This document shows positions 9,828 to 21,187 of a DNA stretch of 64,000 nucleotides, piece by piece. Below the pieces are notes generated by a model, which was not told the origin of the DNA, did no database searches, and worked only from the letters and a program-made list of their open reading frames with translations. Source of the DNA: Larix kaempferi (Eukaryota > Streptophyta > Pinopsida > Pinales > Pinaceae); assembly GCA_027924585.1 (NCBI GenBank), contig BSBM01000592.1, forward strand, positions 8,812,501 to 8,876,500. Direction: 5' to 3'. The stretch's first letter is position 1. Every line of letters starts with the position of its first letter. Both the position numbers and the translations under genes were made by a program.

Positions 9828-12102
9828 CTAGATTACTGTATCCCAGACTCTCATTCGAACTCCGCCAACACAGTCCCATTATTGGATCAACCCCGGTACC
9901 GTTTCCAAGACGTTGGCGTTGGTCTTATGAAGGATTCCTCCCTTATCGGAGTTTTCCCAGAGCTCGGATCCCTCGTACAACCCATTAACATGATATCATC
10001 AAGTATCAGCCCATTGAATGATTCTTGGGTGATATCGAGTCCTACCGAGATTGAAAACTACGGCTACTCCATGCCGTTAAACAGGAACCTCACAGCATAT
10101 GAGGTGATCCAGTCAGCCACCGATTGGTTCGATCCTACTATCCATCACATAGTGGCACAACTCTCGTATGAGGCTAGTTCATCCCCACCACTTATCGATC
10201 CTCTCACATTGATTTTTCCTACTGACGAATCAATCATGGAGGTTATGTGCGGTGATGAATCACCCTGGGGAGATTTCCATCATCGATCTTCTTTTCCCAC
10301 TATCCAGGCGATTGAGCCAGATACCAAACCCAACACTTCACTTGAAATGGTTAAAATCAAGTTTCCCACTTCATTCGATGAAATATTTTTCGAAGGAAAC
10401 TTGGCCAACCTCATGGCGACCACTCCCATCGACATTTCAGTGAAGCATGGTGTCGTGGAAAACATTCATATTGGCAAGACATGCACTCCCACCGAAATGG
10501 AGTTCTACAGTGCCTACTTTAAAACATTCCGCGACGTTTTTGCTTGGAGTTATGAAGAGATGCCAGGAATAGACCCTTCTATCGTGGTCCACGAGATTCT
10601 AACCTTTCCTAGCGCCCGACCTGTTCGACACAAACTCCAACCCATCCATCCACGTAAGGCAGCAGCTATCAAAGCAGAAGTCGAAAAACTTTTGCGTGCT
10701 GGTTTTATCTATCCTGTCCCACTGACAGAATGGGTATCTAATATCGTTCCCGTAGCCAAGAAACAGGGTACGATTAGAGTCTGCGTCGATTACCGTGAAT
10801 TGAACAAAGCTTGTCCAAAGGACAACTACCCAACTCCGTTCATCGACCAGATCATCGATAACTGCGACGGGAGTGTCATCTTTTCATTTATGGATGGCTT
10901 TTCTGGCTATAATCAAATCAAGATACTCCCAGCGGACCAACATAAAACAACCTTTATCTGCCCATGGGGAATCTTTGCATATAGAAAGCTACCTTTCGGC
11001 CTGAAAAATGCTGGGGCAACTATCCAATGGGAGATGTCGTACGCATTTCACGATATCAAACATATTGCAGAACCGTATCTTGATGACCTTCCTGCTCATT
11101 CTCAGACTCGAGAAGATCATCCCGATCACTTAGGCGCCATCTTTGCAAGGTGTCGTCACTACAACATTCGTTTGAACCCGCATAAATGCGTTTTTTGTGT
11201 TGAAGCTGAAAAACTTTTGGGATTCATAATCTCCAAAGACGGTATACGATTGGACCTCGTGAAGGTAGAAGCTATCTTAACCCTGCCTTCCCCCCACGAA
11301 CATACCAGAACTTCAAAGTTTGCAAGGGCACGCAAACTTTCTACGCCGTTTCATTTGCAATTTTTTCGAGATAACAAAAGGCTACATGAGGCTTCTAAAG
11401 AAGGACACCCCCTTCTTTTGGGACGACGAAGCCCAGCGCTCCTTTAATAATCTAAAGGCAGCCTTAACTAAAGATCCTGTGACTCAACCCCCCAAATACA
11501 CACGGGATTACATTCTATATCTCGCAGCTTTGATTTCCACCATTGGCATGGTGTTAGTCCAAGAAGATACCAACGACATAGAACATGTAGTATATTATCT
11601 TAGTAAGAGTCTTCTTGACTCCGAAACTCGCTACTCACATGTTGAAAAGTTGACTCTGGCAATAGTCTTTGATGTCTAGAGGTTCCGTCACTACATTCTG
11701 CTCCGCCAGACCACTGTCATAGAAGATTTCAATCCAATGTACTATATCCTCACACGTCAAGTACTTGGGGGCAAATATTCCCGTTGGATTATCATACTAC
11801 AAGAGTTTGACTTGGAATTTGCCAAAGCCAAATCCAAGAAATATTTGGTCTTTGCAGAGTTGATTTGTAATTTGCCCCGTGCTACTGAGCAACCTGAGCC
11901 CATCGATTCCCTTCCCAATGAATCGTTGTTCCTCATCAGCACGTCCGACCCATGGTACGGGGATATTCTACTATATCTTCAAACCCAACGTTTTTGCCAT
12001 GACCTCAACCGCGATGAATGTCGACGTATCCGACATCACGCCAAGTACTACCTTATAATTAACGATACCCTTTATCGTCGTGGTGTTGATACCGTTCTTT
12101 GA
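9828..12102 (+). pseudogene. pol: Element A reverse transcriptase and RNase H
   Basis: The PR frame continues to about 11290 with no stop after 9825. RT (about 10590-11270) shows RAGFIYPVPLTEWVSN, VCVDYRELNKACPKDNYP, the F/LPFGLKNA motif (LPFGLKNAGATIQWEM) and the catalytic YLDDL (about 11076-11090), all intact. At the C6 run 11290-11295 the reading moves to the next frame (one extra C explains it), where the RT thumb and RNase H continue (LQGHANFLRRF, FFWDDEAQRSF, VYYLSKSLLDSETRY). TAG 11677 and TGA 12100 break that frame. The RT core itself is uninterrupted for over 450 codons. Function: cDNA synthesis and RNA-strand removal. Confidence 0.92.
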
Positions 12103-13189
12103 CGTTGTTTGACATTAGACAAGGCTGAACACGTTCTTAATGACTTCCACGCTGGAGCATGTGGTGTTCATCTCTCTGGGATGGATACGGCCTAGAAGAT
12201 ATTACGAGTGGGATATTTCTGGCCCTCGATTTTCAAGGACTGCATTGAAACGGTTAAGAAATGTCCACCCTGTCATTTCTTTCACAGTAAGACACGCTCA
12301 CATCCTGCTCCACTTCATCCTGTCATTGCCATCGGCCCCTTTTCCAAATGGGGTATAGATTTCACGCACTGTAAGCCCACTTCAGCCGGGGGGCATAGCT
12401 ATGTCATAGTAGCTGTGGATTATTTCACAAAACGGGCTGAAGCGATGCCTACTTATGCTGAAGATGGTAAAACAGCAGCATTAGTTGATATTCAACCATA
12501 TCATAGCTAGGTTTGGAGTCCCACAATCCATCGTGACCGATCATGGCTCCCACTTCAGGAACCATATGATTGAAGAATTAAGTGCCAAGTTGGGTTTTCG
12601 TCATGAAAACTCAACCCCATACTACCCACGGGCCAATGGCCAAGTCGAAGCCATTAACAAGGTTTTGAAACGCATGATTCAGCGCATTGTGGGTACCCAT
12701 AAGTCCAATTGGCACTCAGCTCTCTTCTCGGCATTATGGCCATACCGAACCTCAGTGAAAAGTGCTACCGGATTTACAACATTCCAAATGGTGTATGGCC
12801 TGGAAGCCATCTTACCGATTGAATGTGAAATCCCGTCACTCAAGATAGCCATAGAGATACTTCCCAATACCACCTCCGAAGAAGAGCGGTTTCTATACCT
12901 AGCCAAGCTAGATGAAACCCGCCGAGATGCTGCTTTAGCTAATGAAGCCCATAAAAAATGCGTCAAAGCGCAGTATGACAAATCTGTTCAACCTCGGGTC
13001 TTCAACCTCGTACTCACATATGACCGGATGCATGATAAACTTGGAAAAGGAAAGGTAGAGTCTATGTGGTACGGCCCCTTCGTTGTAAAACGTGTATTGG
13101 AGAAAGGAGCCTACAAACTCGTCGACTGTGACAGCACACCGTTGGCATGACCCCGCAACGGGCTGTACCTAAAACGCTTCTACGCGTAG
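12103..13189 (+). pseudogene. int: Element A integrase
   Basis: It begins with the HHCC zinc-binding region (HVLNDFHAGACGVH about 12130-12172; CPPCHFF about 12265-12285), with TAG 12193 inside. The catalytic core has D in KWGIDFTH (about 12348-12370), D in IVTDHGSHF (about 12527-12553) and E in GQVEAINKVL (about 12640-12669), so the DDE triad is present. A frame change of one base occurs near 12485-12495. The C-terminal part carries KLGKGKVESMWYGPFVV and ends at TAG 13187-13189 after one internal TGA (13148). No chromodomain follows, as expected for Tat. Role: insertion of the cDNA. Confidence 0.92.
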
Positions 13190-13311
13190 TTTTATCCTAC
13201 GTGAGACACTTTTGTACATAATGTACTTAGTTTGTTTTCATTTCTCTTTTATGTATGTATGCATGGATCTTATGTATCCCTATTTACCTCGACTTGTGCT
13301 TCTATGTGCAG
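13190..13311 (+). other. Short spacer between integrase and the second RNase H ORF
   Basis: 122 bases, T- and pyrimidine-rich, ending CTTCTATGTGCAG directly before an ATG. This resembles a splice acceptor, so the downstream ORF might be expressed from a spliced RNA. That is inference. Confidence 0.4.
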
Positions 13312-13725
13312 ATGACTGCCTACTATGGATTTGCCGACGGTGCGAGCTGACACACTCGGAACCTCGCTTCTGCAGCATGGGTAATTTATCCTCCCACTGG
13401 CGAGTTGATATCTTCAGGAGGAACTTGCTTGGGCACTGCAACCAACAATATTGCAGAGTACCATTCGGTCATTGGACTCTTAACTGAGGTTGCTTCCGTT
13501 GGAATCGACTCCCTGTCAGTCTTTCTAGACTCCCAACTCGTGGTGTCCCATCTGAACCGTATCTACGTTGTCCGCGATCCTATTTTACTTCGCTTATTTC
13601 GAAGGGTACGCCTCTTGGAACGATCTTTTGATTATATTTCATATCAACACATACCAAGAGAATTCAATAGTGTAGCTGACTCATTAGCTAACTACATTTT
13701 GGATTGGCATCTAGCCCATACATGA
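13312..13725 (+). pseudogene. Second RNase H (archaeal/plant-type, aRNH-like) ORF downstream of integrase in element A
   Basis: The ATG at 13312 begins MTAYYGFADGAS; one in-frame TGA (13348-13350) follows, then the frame is open to a TGA at 13723. RNase H features are in order: D in FADGAS (residue 9), E in NNIAEYHS (about residue 52), D in VFLDSQLVVSHL (about 74), D in NSVADSLANY (about 124), so all four catalytic acids are present. Length of about 137 codons fits a stand-alone RNase H. It is distinct from the pol RNase H at about 11450-11800. Extra RNase H domains of this type are known in Tat elements. The position after integrase, as a separate ORF, is unusual as far as I recall. It probably removes or trims RNA primers. 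Confidence 0.85.
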
Positions 13726-14065
13726 AAAATACATCATAAAATAAACATGCAAGTCATTGTAAATAGATAAATAATAAGAGTAGGTCCATATGTATATATC
13801 GTCGCATATAAAAGTGTTTTTCTGAATACATAAAGTTTGTGTCCAAAAGACAAAATCCGGGATCCAATCCCATGCAAAAGTTGCCTCTCAAGCCTACATA
13901 TCGTGTACATGCCGCAAAAAGGTAAAATACTACTATCTAAGGAGATCTAGGGGATCTATCACGAGCCTCCTCAGATTCCTCCCACTGTTGATGGTAGCAA
14001 ACTATAGCCCTAGCCACCTTACGGAGGAGTAGGCCAATACGTCTAGACACACCCACAGTATGCCG
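13726..14065 (+). other. Spacer between the aRNH ORF and the 3' end of the antisense ORF
   Basis: 340 bases with no ORF. It probably holds the convergent 3' ends of the sense pol transcript and the antisense gene. Confidence 0.4.
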
Positions 14066-15203
14066 CTAAAGATTAAGGGGAACATCATCCATCCTTATAG
14101 CCCGGACTCTGAAAGTCAAACCCTGCAGGTTCCGATCTATATCACGGACCCCTCCTGCTTCTTCCTCTTCTTCCTCCTCCGAAGCAACTCGGTATTCATT
14201 CCCACCTCGGCGTAGTGGCGAGTAGCCTGCGGGTCTCCTCAATCCACGACCTGCAACATGCACATGTACATACATTAGGTCTTTTCGCACATTCCAAAAA
14301 CAATTAAAAATTACATATTCAAAAAATTTAAAATACATTAATTAAGGTCATACCTGAGTTATCCCAATCCTCGTCGTCGGGAAATGCCAAGTCAATATCA
14401 TCGCAAAAGTCCACCCCTGCATAGGGGTAGTCCTCGATCATCACGATCTGCTCCTCGATCCATGAGAAGAAGTCCTCGCCAAAGGCTAGATGTTGCGGCC
14501 CCCCGAGCCGCCCTGCATACTCACTCCATCAGCCCATCCGTGGCTCAGTGACAGGGCGGATAGGCATGGTCAGCTGTGGACGCAACAGCAGCACCCTCTC
14601 TAGAAAGAAGGTGACCAAAATGCTCCCATAACCAAACTGGCGGTTCTCCCCATTCCTACACTTGGTTATTTGCTCCTTGAGGTTTGATAGCACCCCTTCG
14701 CACCAGTTGAACAGTGTTGGTTCCAAACACTCCACGACAAGATTCATTTGTGTACGAGATGCCTGATGAGGACTCGTGCTACCCACCACACGGGTGATAG
14801 TAAACAAAACAGTTCTCATTGGAAGATCTAGAACATCCTTAATGACCACTTTCCCGCTTTTCTTCCCGGAACCTTGACGACAGTAATGAGCAATCAAGAC
14901 ATCGGTACTCGCTTCCGAGGCCCTAAACCCTGTTAAGTTCACCGGGGCCCCTCTCTTTGAGAGGCCTGTGAGAAAATAGATGTCCTCGAGCTCAATCTCA
15001 AGGGTATGCTCCCCAACTCGAAAGGCTTGAATGTCGGGGTCCCACATTTGTATGATGTGAGTGGGAAGTTTAGCTTGCTTGCAGATGCCTTTGGCCTTGA
15101 AAAATTTTAATAACCCACAGTCCCGCAATGCAGATAGGGTATTTTGGTCATTTTCAGCCAATAAATCATCCTTCTCATGCTCCCTCTCTTTCTAGTCGAC
15201 CAT
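14066..15203 (-). pseudogene. Antisense plant-mobile-domain-like ORF with one intron, in the 3' region of element A
   Basis: Exon 1 runs from ATG 15203 to 14354, an intron 14353-14251 (103 bases, GTATGA...TTGCAG) follows, and exon 2 runs from 14250 to TAG 14068-14066. Splicing keeps the frame (DWDNS-G-RGLRRP). Two premature stops, TAG 15194-15192 and TGA 14531-14529, are each one C-to-T change from Gln and Arg codons. About 345 residues. The N-terminal half has LRDCGLLKFFKAKGI, VGEHTLEIELEDIYFLTGL and KRGAPVNL, the hallmark layout of the plant mobile domain (Pfam PMD) found in transposons and in MAIL1/MAIN-type proteins. The C-terminus is acidic (a run of Glu) and Arg/Gly-rich. The role is unknown. 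Its own promoter would lie to the right, around 15204-15500. Confidence 0.82.
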
Positions 15204-17618
15204 TTTGCTTCAAACAAGGTTTAAAATCATGCAAAGAGTCAAAAGAAACATTCATGAGCAAAATGGTAACTTGATCTCAGTCAAAAAATAAAGGAAAACC
15301 ATTTGTTTTTTCCCTCTTTCCGCCACTACCGCGCCTGGAACCCAACTGAGCGCATGGTAAAGGAGTACAGCTGCACCCTCGTGTCACCTCACAGAGTGGT
15401 AGTACCGCGCTTCTCGACGGGGGGACCCCACGGTAGTTACAGAGGCAAAAAAATCCTCATAGGGCTTTCCAAAAAATCAAGAAAATTTTACTGAAATTAA
15501 GTTCATTGCCTATGAATTGAAAGAGGAGCTTTAGAGCTCTTACCTCGCATAAACGAATGACGAAACGGTGCCTTGAATCTCCATATATGAATACTTGAAG
15601 TTTTACCTTCCAATGGATGAATTTCCTCTATGAGCAAAATAACCAAGGTGAAATGGTAACTTTTAATTTTTACTCCTTGCTTTTATAAGTCACATATTCA
15701 TTTTTGCTCATTATTTTATTCTTTTAGGTCAAAACTCTTTTTCACATTACTAATGTCTTTTCGAAGTTTCACAAATATTTTTTACAGGATCTTCCTAAGC
15801 TGTTCACACTGGTTTTTTCCTACTTGTTGACCTTCATTAGAGCCAACTTTATCTTTTTCGTGCTCTGGATTAAAACTTGAAAAAGATTCCAAGCGCCTTC
15901 CAAACCCATGTCATTCTTGTCAAACTCAAGAAAACGGTGTTGAGCTCAGTCAACTTTACTTGTGCTCGTATAACGATGAGGAAAGTATTGTTTCAGTTGT
16001 ATTTTATTCTTTTTTTCTGACCGAAATAATTAAAAATTACGAAAAAGACCACCGGAGTTCTCTTTAAGCTTTTTTCAGACTCCCTCGTTTTGAAAAGATT
16101 GCCAAGTGTGCTTGTCTCTTTCACACTTGTAAAAATATTTGAAAGGTCGTCTATTCGGTGATAGGTTACCCCCTTTTTGGCCCGTCTAGACTAATTACGA
16201 GAAAGGCATACCTCAGTCAACTTTCGGCTGGGAGAGTTCTCTCAGGAATTGTTTTACACTTTTTCGGGACTGGGGGACTAAATTTATGAAAAAGTACACC
16301 CCAAAGCCTCCTTTAAAGTTTTTCAGGCTCTCTAAATGTGAAAAACTGTCGAGTTTCCCTTCCTTGGACTCACTAAAATTTAACATCGAAGGACACATCT
16401 TGGGACGAACCCCTCCTTTCTCAGGTTCGTAAAACATGTGAGATCAAACTCATCTATGAGATGAGCTATACTGAGCATATGTTATCCTCCTCAGGCTCGT
16501 ACAACAACAAAGAGGTACTTATCTATCATGTCGGGGGAAATTGGGAAATGAGTCAAGTTTACTTTATCGACAACTTATCAGTCGTTACCTTTGAACATGG
16601 CATGCGTCTGTCCTTTGTCTATTTTTGGGTATCCATCTATTTCAGCTGAGTCATGGTCATCATCTCGAGTCGTATCTCTGGCCACGAGCCTGCTCGTCCT
16701 ATGTCTGTCCTCTGCTATCAATAATCCCTGCTGCTAGGTTCTGCTTCATGCCGTTATATGTTCAAAGGGTTTGCATTGTTCCAAGTCATCCGTTGTGTCA
16801 AGACTTTCGCTGTGTCAGTACATGTTCCATTGTTCCATTTTTTCACATCATCTCTCGTTCCGATTTCGTGTCTATGATGTGGGAATCATCATGGCCCACC
16901 TTCGACAAGTCTATTCCTGTCGATGCCAAATCACTATCCAGGAATTAGGCTTAGGATTCAACCGCTAGTACCTTGGTACCTGCATGCCTTAATGGCAGGT
17001 TTCCTCGTATTCAACAGTAGGTTTTCATCATTGACCTCTGATTGAATGATCTCTTGGATGCTCAACATCAACTCCTTTATTCGCATTTCGTTGAGATGTA
17101 CTATAGATACCTTGGGGATCATTGTCATTATTGGTGATTTCCCTCGCATTTGTTAACGGTTCACATCATTGACTAGTAATCAAATGGTTTCTACCATGTT
17201 CGACCTGAACACCTTATAATCACATGGCTAGATCCGTATCGTTTGCGATCGGGTAGAAGACCCCGGAGATTCTTTTGTATTCTGATTGTGTCCAGGTTGC
17301 GATGGAAATATCTTTTGTATTGTCACACAGATCCACTTATGTATTGATCATGGCTGTGTCATTACTGTCTCGTGGATCTATGCTTGTTCATAGTAGCCAT
17401 GATTTGTCTACAGTCTATATCATCTAAGTACTCATGGATCTGCAATGTATTGGTCGGCAACCATGCTTTGAGTCAATTGTTTCCAAGCATGGGAATTCCA
17501 GCCTCGGTGGTATATCTGGCATTTTGTTTCTGTTTCAGCTCCTTGTTGCTCCCCTCGATGCTATCTCCGCACAATATTTGTAAAGTCTTTCGGCCATCAG
17601 TCTCTTCTGACCTCACAC
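15204..17618 (+). other. Long 3' region of element A, with another GCGGTAGT block and diverged repeats
   Basis: At about 15315-15440 the ACTACCGCG/GCGGTAGT motif family seen in the LTR and leader appears again. Between 15770 and 16440 a loosely repeated segment recurs (GAAAAAG..CACC..., CTTTTTCAG.CTC, TTGAAAA), for example 16040-16110 against 16290-16345. This suggests old tandem duplication of about 250 bases. The rest (16450-17618) has scattered small ORFs without features. Long repeat-bearing 3' regions are usual in Tat/Ogre elements. Confidence 0.5.
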
Positions 17619-17631
17619 TTTAGGGGGCATC
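17619..17631 (+). other. Polypurine tract of element A
   Basis: TTTAGGGGGCATC lies directly before the 3' LTR start at 17632. The purine core AGGGGG is the expected primer for plus-strand synthesis. Confidence 0.75.
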
Positions 17632-18613
17632 TGTTATACCTCAATATTACATGTAACAACTTAGTGTCGCATCTTTACACCAAATAACATTGACGACACT
17701 TCCCCCTATTGACTAAACATCCAGAAAAGAAGACCAATGATTGACCACTAAAGACAAACTCTTTTCCTGTCATCTGCTAACCCAACTCAGTCTTATTTGC
17801 AAGCACTACCATGCCTTGCACATCTATTGGGGCGCAGTAGTATTTACTACCGCGTATTGCTCCTCTCCTGGGACGCGGTACTACCGCGTTATGCTCAGGC
17901 TTAGGGGCACGGTAGTCCACTTATAGTCTTTTGCCATGGATTTTGGGATCTCAACCTTCGAGGGATTTTGTTAGGATTGCCACCTTTGATCCGATCCTAA
18001 CCCCCTCCCTGTTTGGCTGGCTTGATCCACTAAACACTCCATAGATCCACACTTCTCTTTTGTTGGTTAACCTTCCTACATGCTATAAGAGAGAGGTCTT
18101 CCATGAGCCAAAAGGAGGACTTTTGGGGCATCAAACCTATGATCATAAACCTTTTGTGGAGATAGCTAGAGGTGGAAGCAATTGGAGATGGAAGATTGGA
18201 TTGGACATCAAGCAACCTTTGTAAGCACTTTTCAAGCTTCTCAATAATATAACTTGCCTTGTTTCCTAGTTCGTGTGTATTGATTATGTTTCAGTTTCAT
18301 GAATTATATCTATATAGATTTGGAATTTAACTTGTAACTCAAAGACATTGGAAGATTGCATGTGCTTGTATATTGTTTTGTCTCCATAGGTCTGTCGCGA
18401 AGATTCCGAGATCAAAACTACAAGCAGGATAAACACTGAGAATGGAGGTGAGTTACTTTCTCTCCTTCCTCCTAATGTAAAATCTTTGAAATACGAGCTT
18501 AATCCAGGATCCAAGATTACATTTGTTTCATTTTTGTCTTAGTTTAGAGCTAGCTTAATCTACTTTATCCTAAGAGAATTTCTCTTTATCCGTAGGGAGA
18601 AATATCTACAACA
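17632..18613 (+). repeat. 3' LTR of element A
   Basis: Partner of 1133-2114 with the same length. TATA-like run at about 18303-18316. The second palindrome of the GC block is perfect here (17874-17888), while the first stem has one changed base (CGCAGTAGT). It is followed by the target duplication AAGGG at 18614-18618. Confidence 0.95.
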
Positions 18614-21187
18614 AAGGGATCCAATGATGCCATCAGTTTGGGGTCCCTTAGGAGGTTTTGTGGGGTCATAAGTGTCGCGGGGTGCGTCGAGTAGAATTTC
18701 AAACAGGGTGCCCGATTGAGCATAGACCAAGTCTAGGTAATGGGCACGAGCGATAGCTTGTTCTTCAGTGACAGCACCGCCCATGGCGACATCTCAAGCT
18801 ATGTGAGGAATGAGAGACATCGTAAACCAATCTGCTAGGAGTTGGTCTGGAATGGGAGCCTTAATCAGGCGCCTTCTCCTCCGCCACTCATGTATATGAG
18901 TAGAGATATGAGTAGCGGTATTCTGGCGGAGAGAGGTGAGAAGGTCCGTACCAGTTTCGTACCGTATAGGCAATTGGCAGTGAGTCAAAAAGTTCATAGC
19001 GAGAGAACCGAAATCATGAAAAGAATGAGGTGATAGTTCGATATACCACTTGGAAACCAAACCAGTGAGAGTTGGAATAATCTAAGACGGATCGAGTCGT
19101 CCATTAGAGAGTTGGATGAACACCGTAAATGGTATGTCATCACGTGGTGTTTAGGATCCTCGTTCGGCTTGCCGTCAAACTTAGGGATATCCGATGGAAG
19201 TTTCAGCGGAATCGGGGGCCATTTAGTTCCTTGGTAGATGGGGGGCCAATTAGTTCCATGGTAGATGGGGTCGTTGGTCAGCCGAGATAGATCTGGTAGG
19301 TCCAGAGTAGCCAAAAAGGGAAATTGTTGAGTAGGCTGCGGGTACTGGTAGTACTAGTAAGGCATGTAAGGACTGGTAGGACCTCATATTGAATGATTAA
19401 AGGGTGACCACGGAGTAAACTGACCGTAGGAGGGTGTGTCGCCCAGTTCGTAAGGAGGTCCACCACCATAAGGTTGTCCATTCCAATAAGGTGGGGGTCC
19501 ACCTCCACCACCGGGAGGAGGTGGGGGTTCGTCGCCACTGCCGGGAGGAGGTGGGGTTCGTCGCCACCGCCGGGAGGAGGTGGAGGTCCATAACCGTAAT
19601 AAGATGGCCCGCCATCGCCTCCACCTGGATGAGGTGGTGGACCACCTCCACCTCTAGAAGGATGGGGGCCCCCACCACCTCTTCCACAGGAAGGATGAGG
19701 GTCTCCACCGTCACCACCGCCACCATAATAATTAGATCCGCCACTGCCTCCACCTGGAGGGGGTGGTGTACCACCTCCACCGCCCGAAGGGAAATGTCCT
19801 CCTCCACCATAATAGGGTGGTCCTCTGCCGCCTCTGCTTGGGTGGGGTGGTGGTCCATTCCCGCCACTACTGGAAGGGTGGGGGTCGTTGTTGGTGAAAT
19901 GAGTTGGACCTCCGCCAGAAGGGAGAGGTCCACCTCCTCCAAAGTCAGGTGGGGGCCCCCCGCCTCCAATAGGAGGTGGGGGTGGACTGATCGGGGGTGG
20001 TGGTGCATGGGTTACAGTTGGTTGGGGTCCATGTTGTAAAATGGTTTGTTGTCCCGATAGAGTGTAGGGATTTACGGGATAAGGTATCCCCTATGGTGCG
20101 TTTCCGAGATTAGATTGGCCCAGCGCAGGGTTAACAGAACCTGGATACACTTAACTCCATGAGGGTTGAGTTACGTTGGATGACCCCCCAACATGAGATA
20201 ACCCCGTGGTGGATGGTATAGCGGGTTGGGGAGTTCCATTGGGGATTCCACCGCTTACGTTCTTGTTAGGAAACAGGGGTTGCCCCCCAGCCACAATAGA
20301 CTAACCATTATTCAAAGGTTGAACCAACATAGGTTGTTGATTAGCTACCGTAGAAATAACATTACCAATGAGATAATCCGGGGGAATGGAGTATCCTCCC
20401 CTCGAATTTTGAGGTGGGGGAGGAGTGGGTAAAGTAACTGTGGTAGTAACAGGTGTATTGGACTGTTGTCCTGTAACCGGTTGGTTCACTTGGAGTGCGG
20501 GACTGGACTCTTACGAAAGTTGACCAGTCTCATTAATGGTCGCGTTGTGGGAAGATTGTTCCGGTGATCCAAAAGATATCGGATGAATTGAGGTGTCTCT
20601 ATACCCAGGCCGTTGCTCGAGACTTTGTCTTCGATGTTCGTCACCCCTAACACGTAATCGTTACAGACGATCATGAATAGGGCCAAAAATTTCGGTGGGT
20701 TCGTGCCTGTAGAAGGGTCTAGAGAGTTCTGGAGTAGTCCAACTGGGTGGCGATGCGATGGAAAAATGAGCCACTGGGTGACCAGTAGAAGATGTCGAGT
20801 AAGCTGCTGAAGGACCAACAGCTGCTGTGGGGTCTTCCTGGGGGTTTATTTATCCATTCCAACGATCCAGGTTCTCCCGGGATGACGGGAGAAAGATATT
20901 GCGAAGTGGGGACTTGTGCTTCTTCATCCTGCGGGGGATGAGAGGTGGGTGAATCCAGAGGAGTATGTGGAAACAAATGTCCTCCAATATTCAAAGTGGG
21001 GATTTCCACTTCAGTAACTACGACTGTGTTACGCTGATCCATTCTTACCCTCGAAATAACCTCCGGGCTAAGGGGATATTCGGGTGATAAGTTTAAGATC
21101 CTACGGGACCTTCTCCAAGGAAAATCCTCCAGAGCGTTAGGAAAGTCAGCCAGGATGGATGAAACAACGTTTCTCCTAAGGGTATGC
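18614..21187 (-). pseudogene. gag: Element B gag, N-terminal and core part
   Basis: On the minus strand the reading opens after a TAG near 21187, preceded by a pyrimidine-rich TTTTCTTTTGTAG that could be a splice acceptor, with an ATG at 21042 (MDQRNTVVVTEVEIP). Pro/Ser-rich sequence follows with frameshifts (around 20800-20480), then a Gly/Pro-rich repeat (about 20000-19440) and the gag core: ATLDLPDLSRL (about 19314), KLPSDIPKFDGKPNEDP, MDDSIRLRLFQ, a frame change near 19075, KWYIELSPHSFHDF, HEWRRRRRLIK, DQLLADWF, a TGA near 18790 and EEQAIARAHYLDLVYAQSGTLFE. It breaks off at the insertion point of element A. Confidence 0.85.
19440..20000 (-). repeat. Gly/Pro-rich low-complexity repeat in element B gag
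   Basis: In the frame matching gag it encodes a long run of GGGGPPP-type units with inserted Tyr, His, Asp and Ser (SGGSNYYGGGG, YYGYGPPPPPGGGDEP). At about 19545-19560 a C5 run in one repeat copy has become C4 in the neighbour, shifting the frame, so slippage is visible directly. Element A has only a shorter Pro/Gln-rich linker at the same place (7443-7880). Both strands give long ORFs here because of composition; only the Gly/Pro frame is consistent with gag. Confidence 0.75.

Larger units (their letters stand above)
1133..18613 (+). mobile_element. Element A: complete but decayed Tat-type Ty3/gypsy retrotransposon with aRNH and antisense ORF
   Basis: Two LTRs of 982 bp (1133-2114 and 17632-18613) begin TGT and end CA and are flanked by a perfect 5-bp duplication AAGGG (1128-1132 and 18614-18618). 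The PBS starts TGGCGACTCC (2120), the type used by Tat/Ogre elements (tRNA-Arg, from memory), and a polypurine tract AGGGGG lies just before the 3' LTR. Order inside: leader, gag, protease, RT, RNase H, integrase, a second RNase H ORF, an antisense plant-mobile-domain-like ORF, then a long 3' region. Total 17.5 kb including a 1.6 kb secondary insertion. By eye the first 445 aligned LTR bases show about 25 differences, mostly transitions, so the insertion is not very recent. Confidence 0.95.

Noticed and set aside
12679-12981. Minus-strand ORF across integrase of element A
   Set aside because: Shadow of the integrase frame.
19397-20039. Long overlapping ORFs on both strands in the Gly/Pro repeat of element B
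   Set aside because: Repeat composition opens several frames; only the minus frame giving Gly/Pro units joins with gag.
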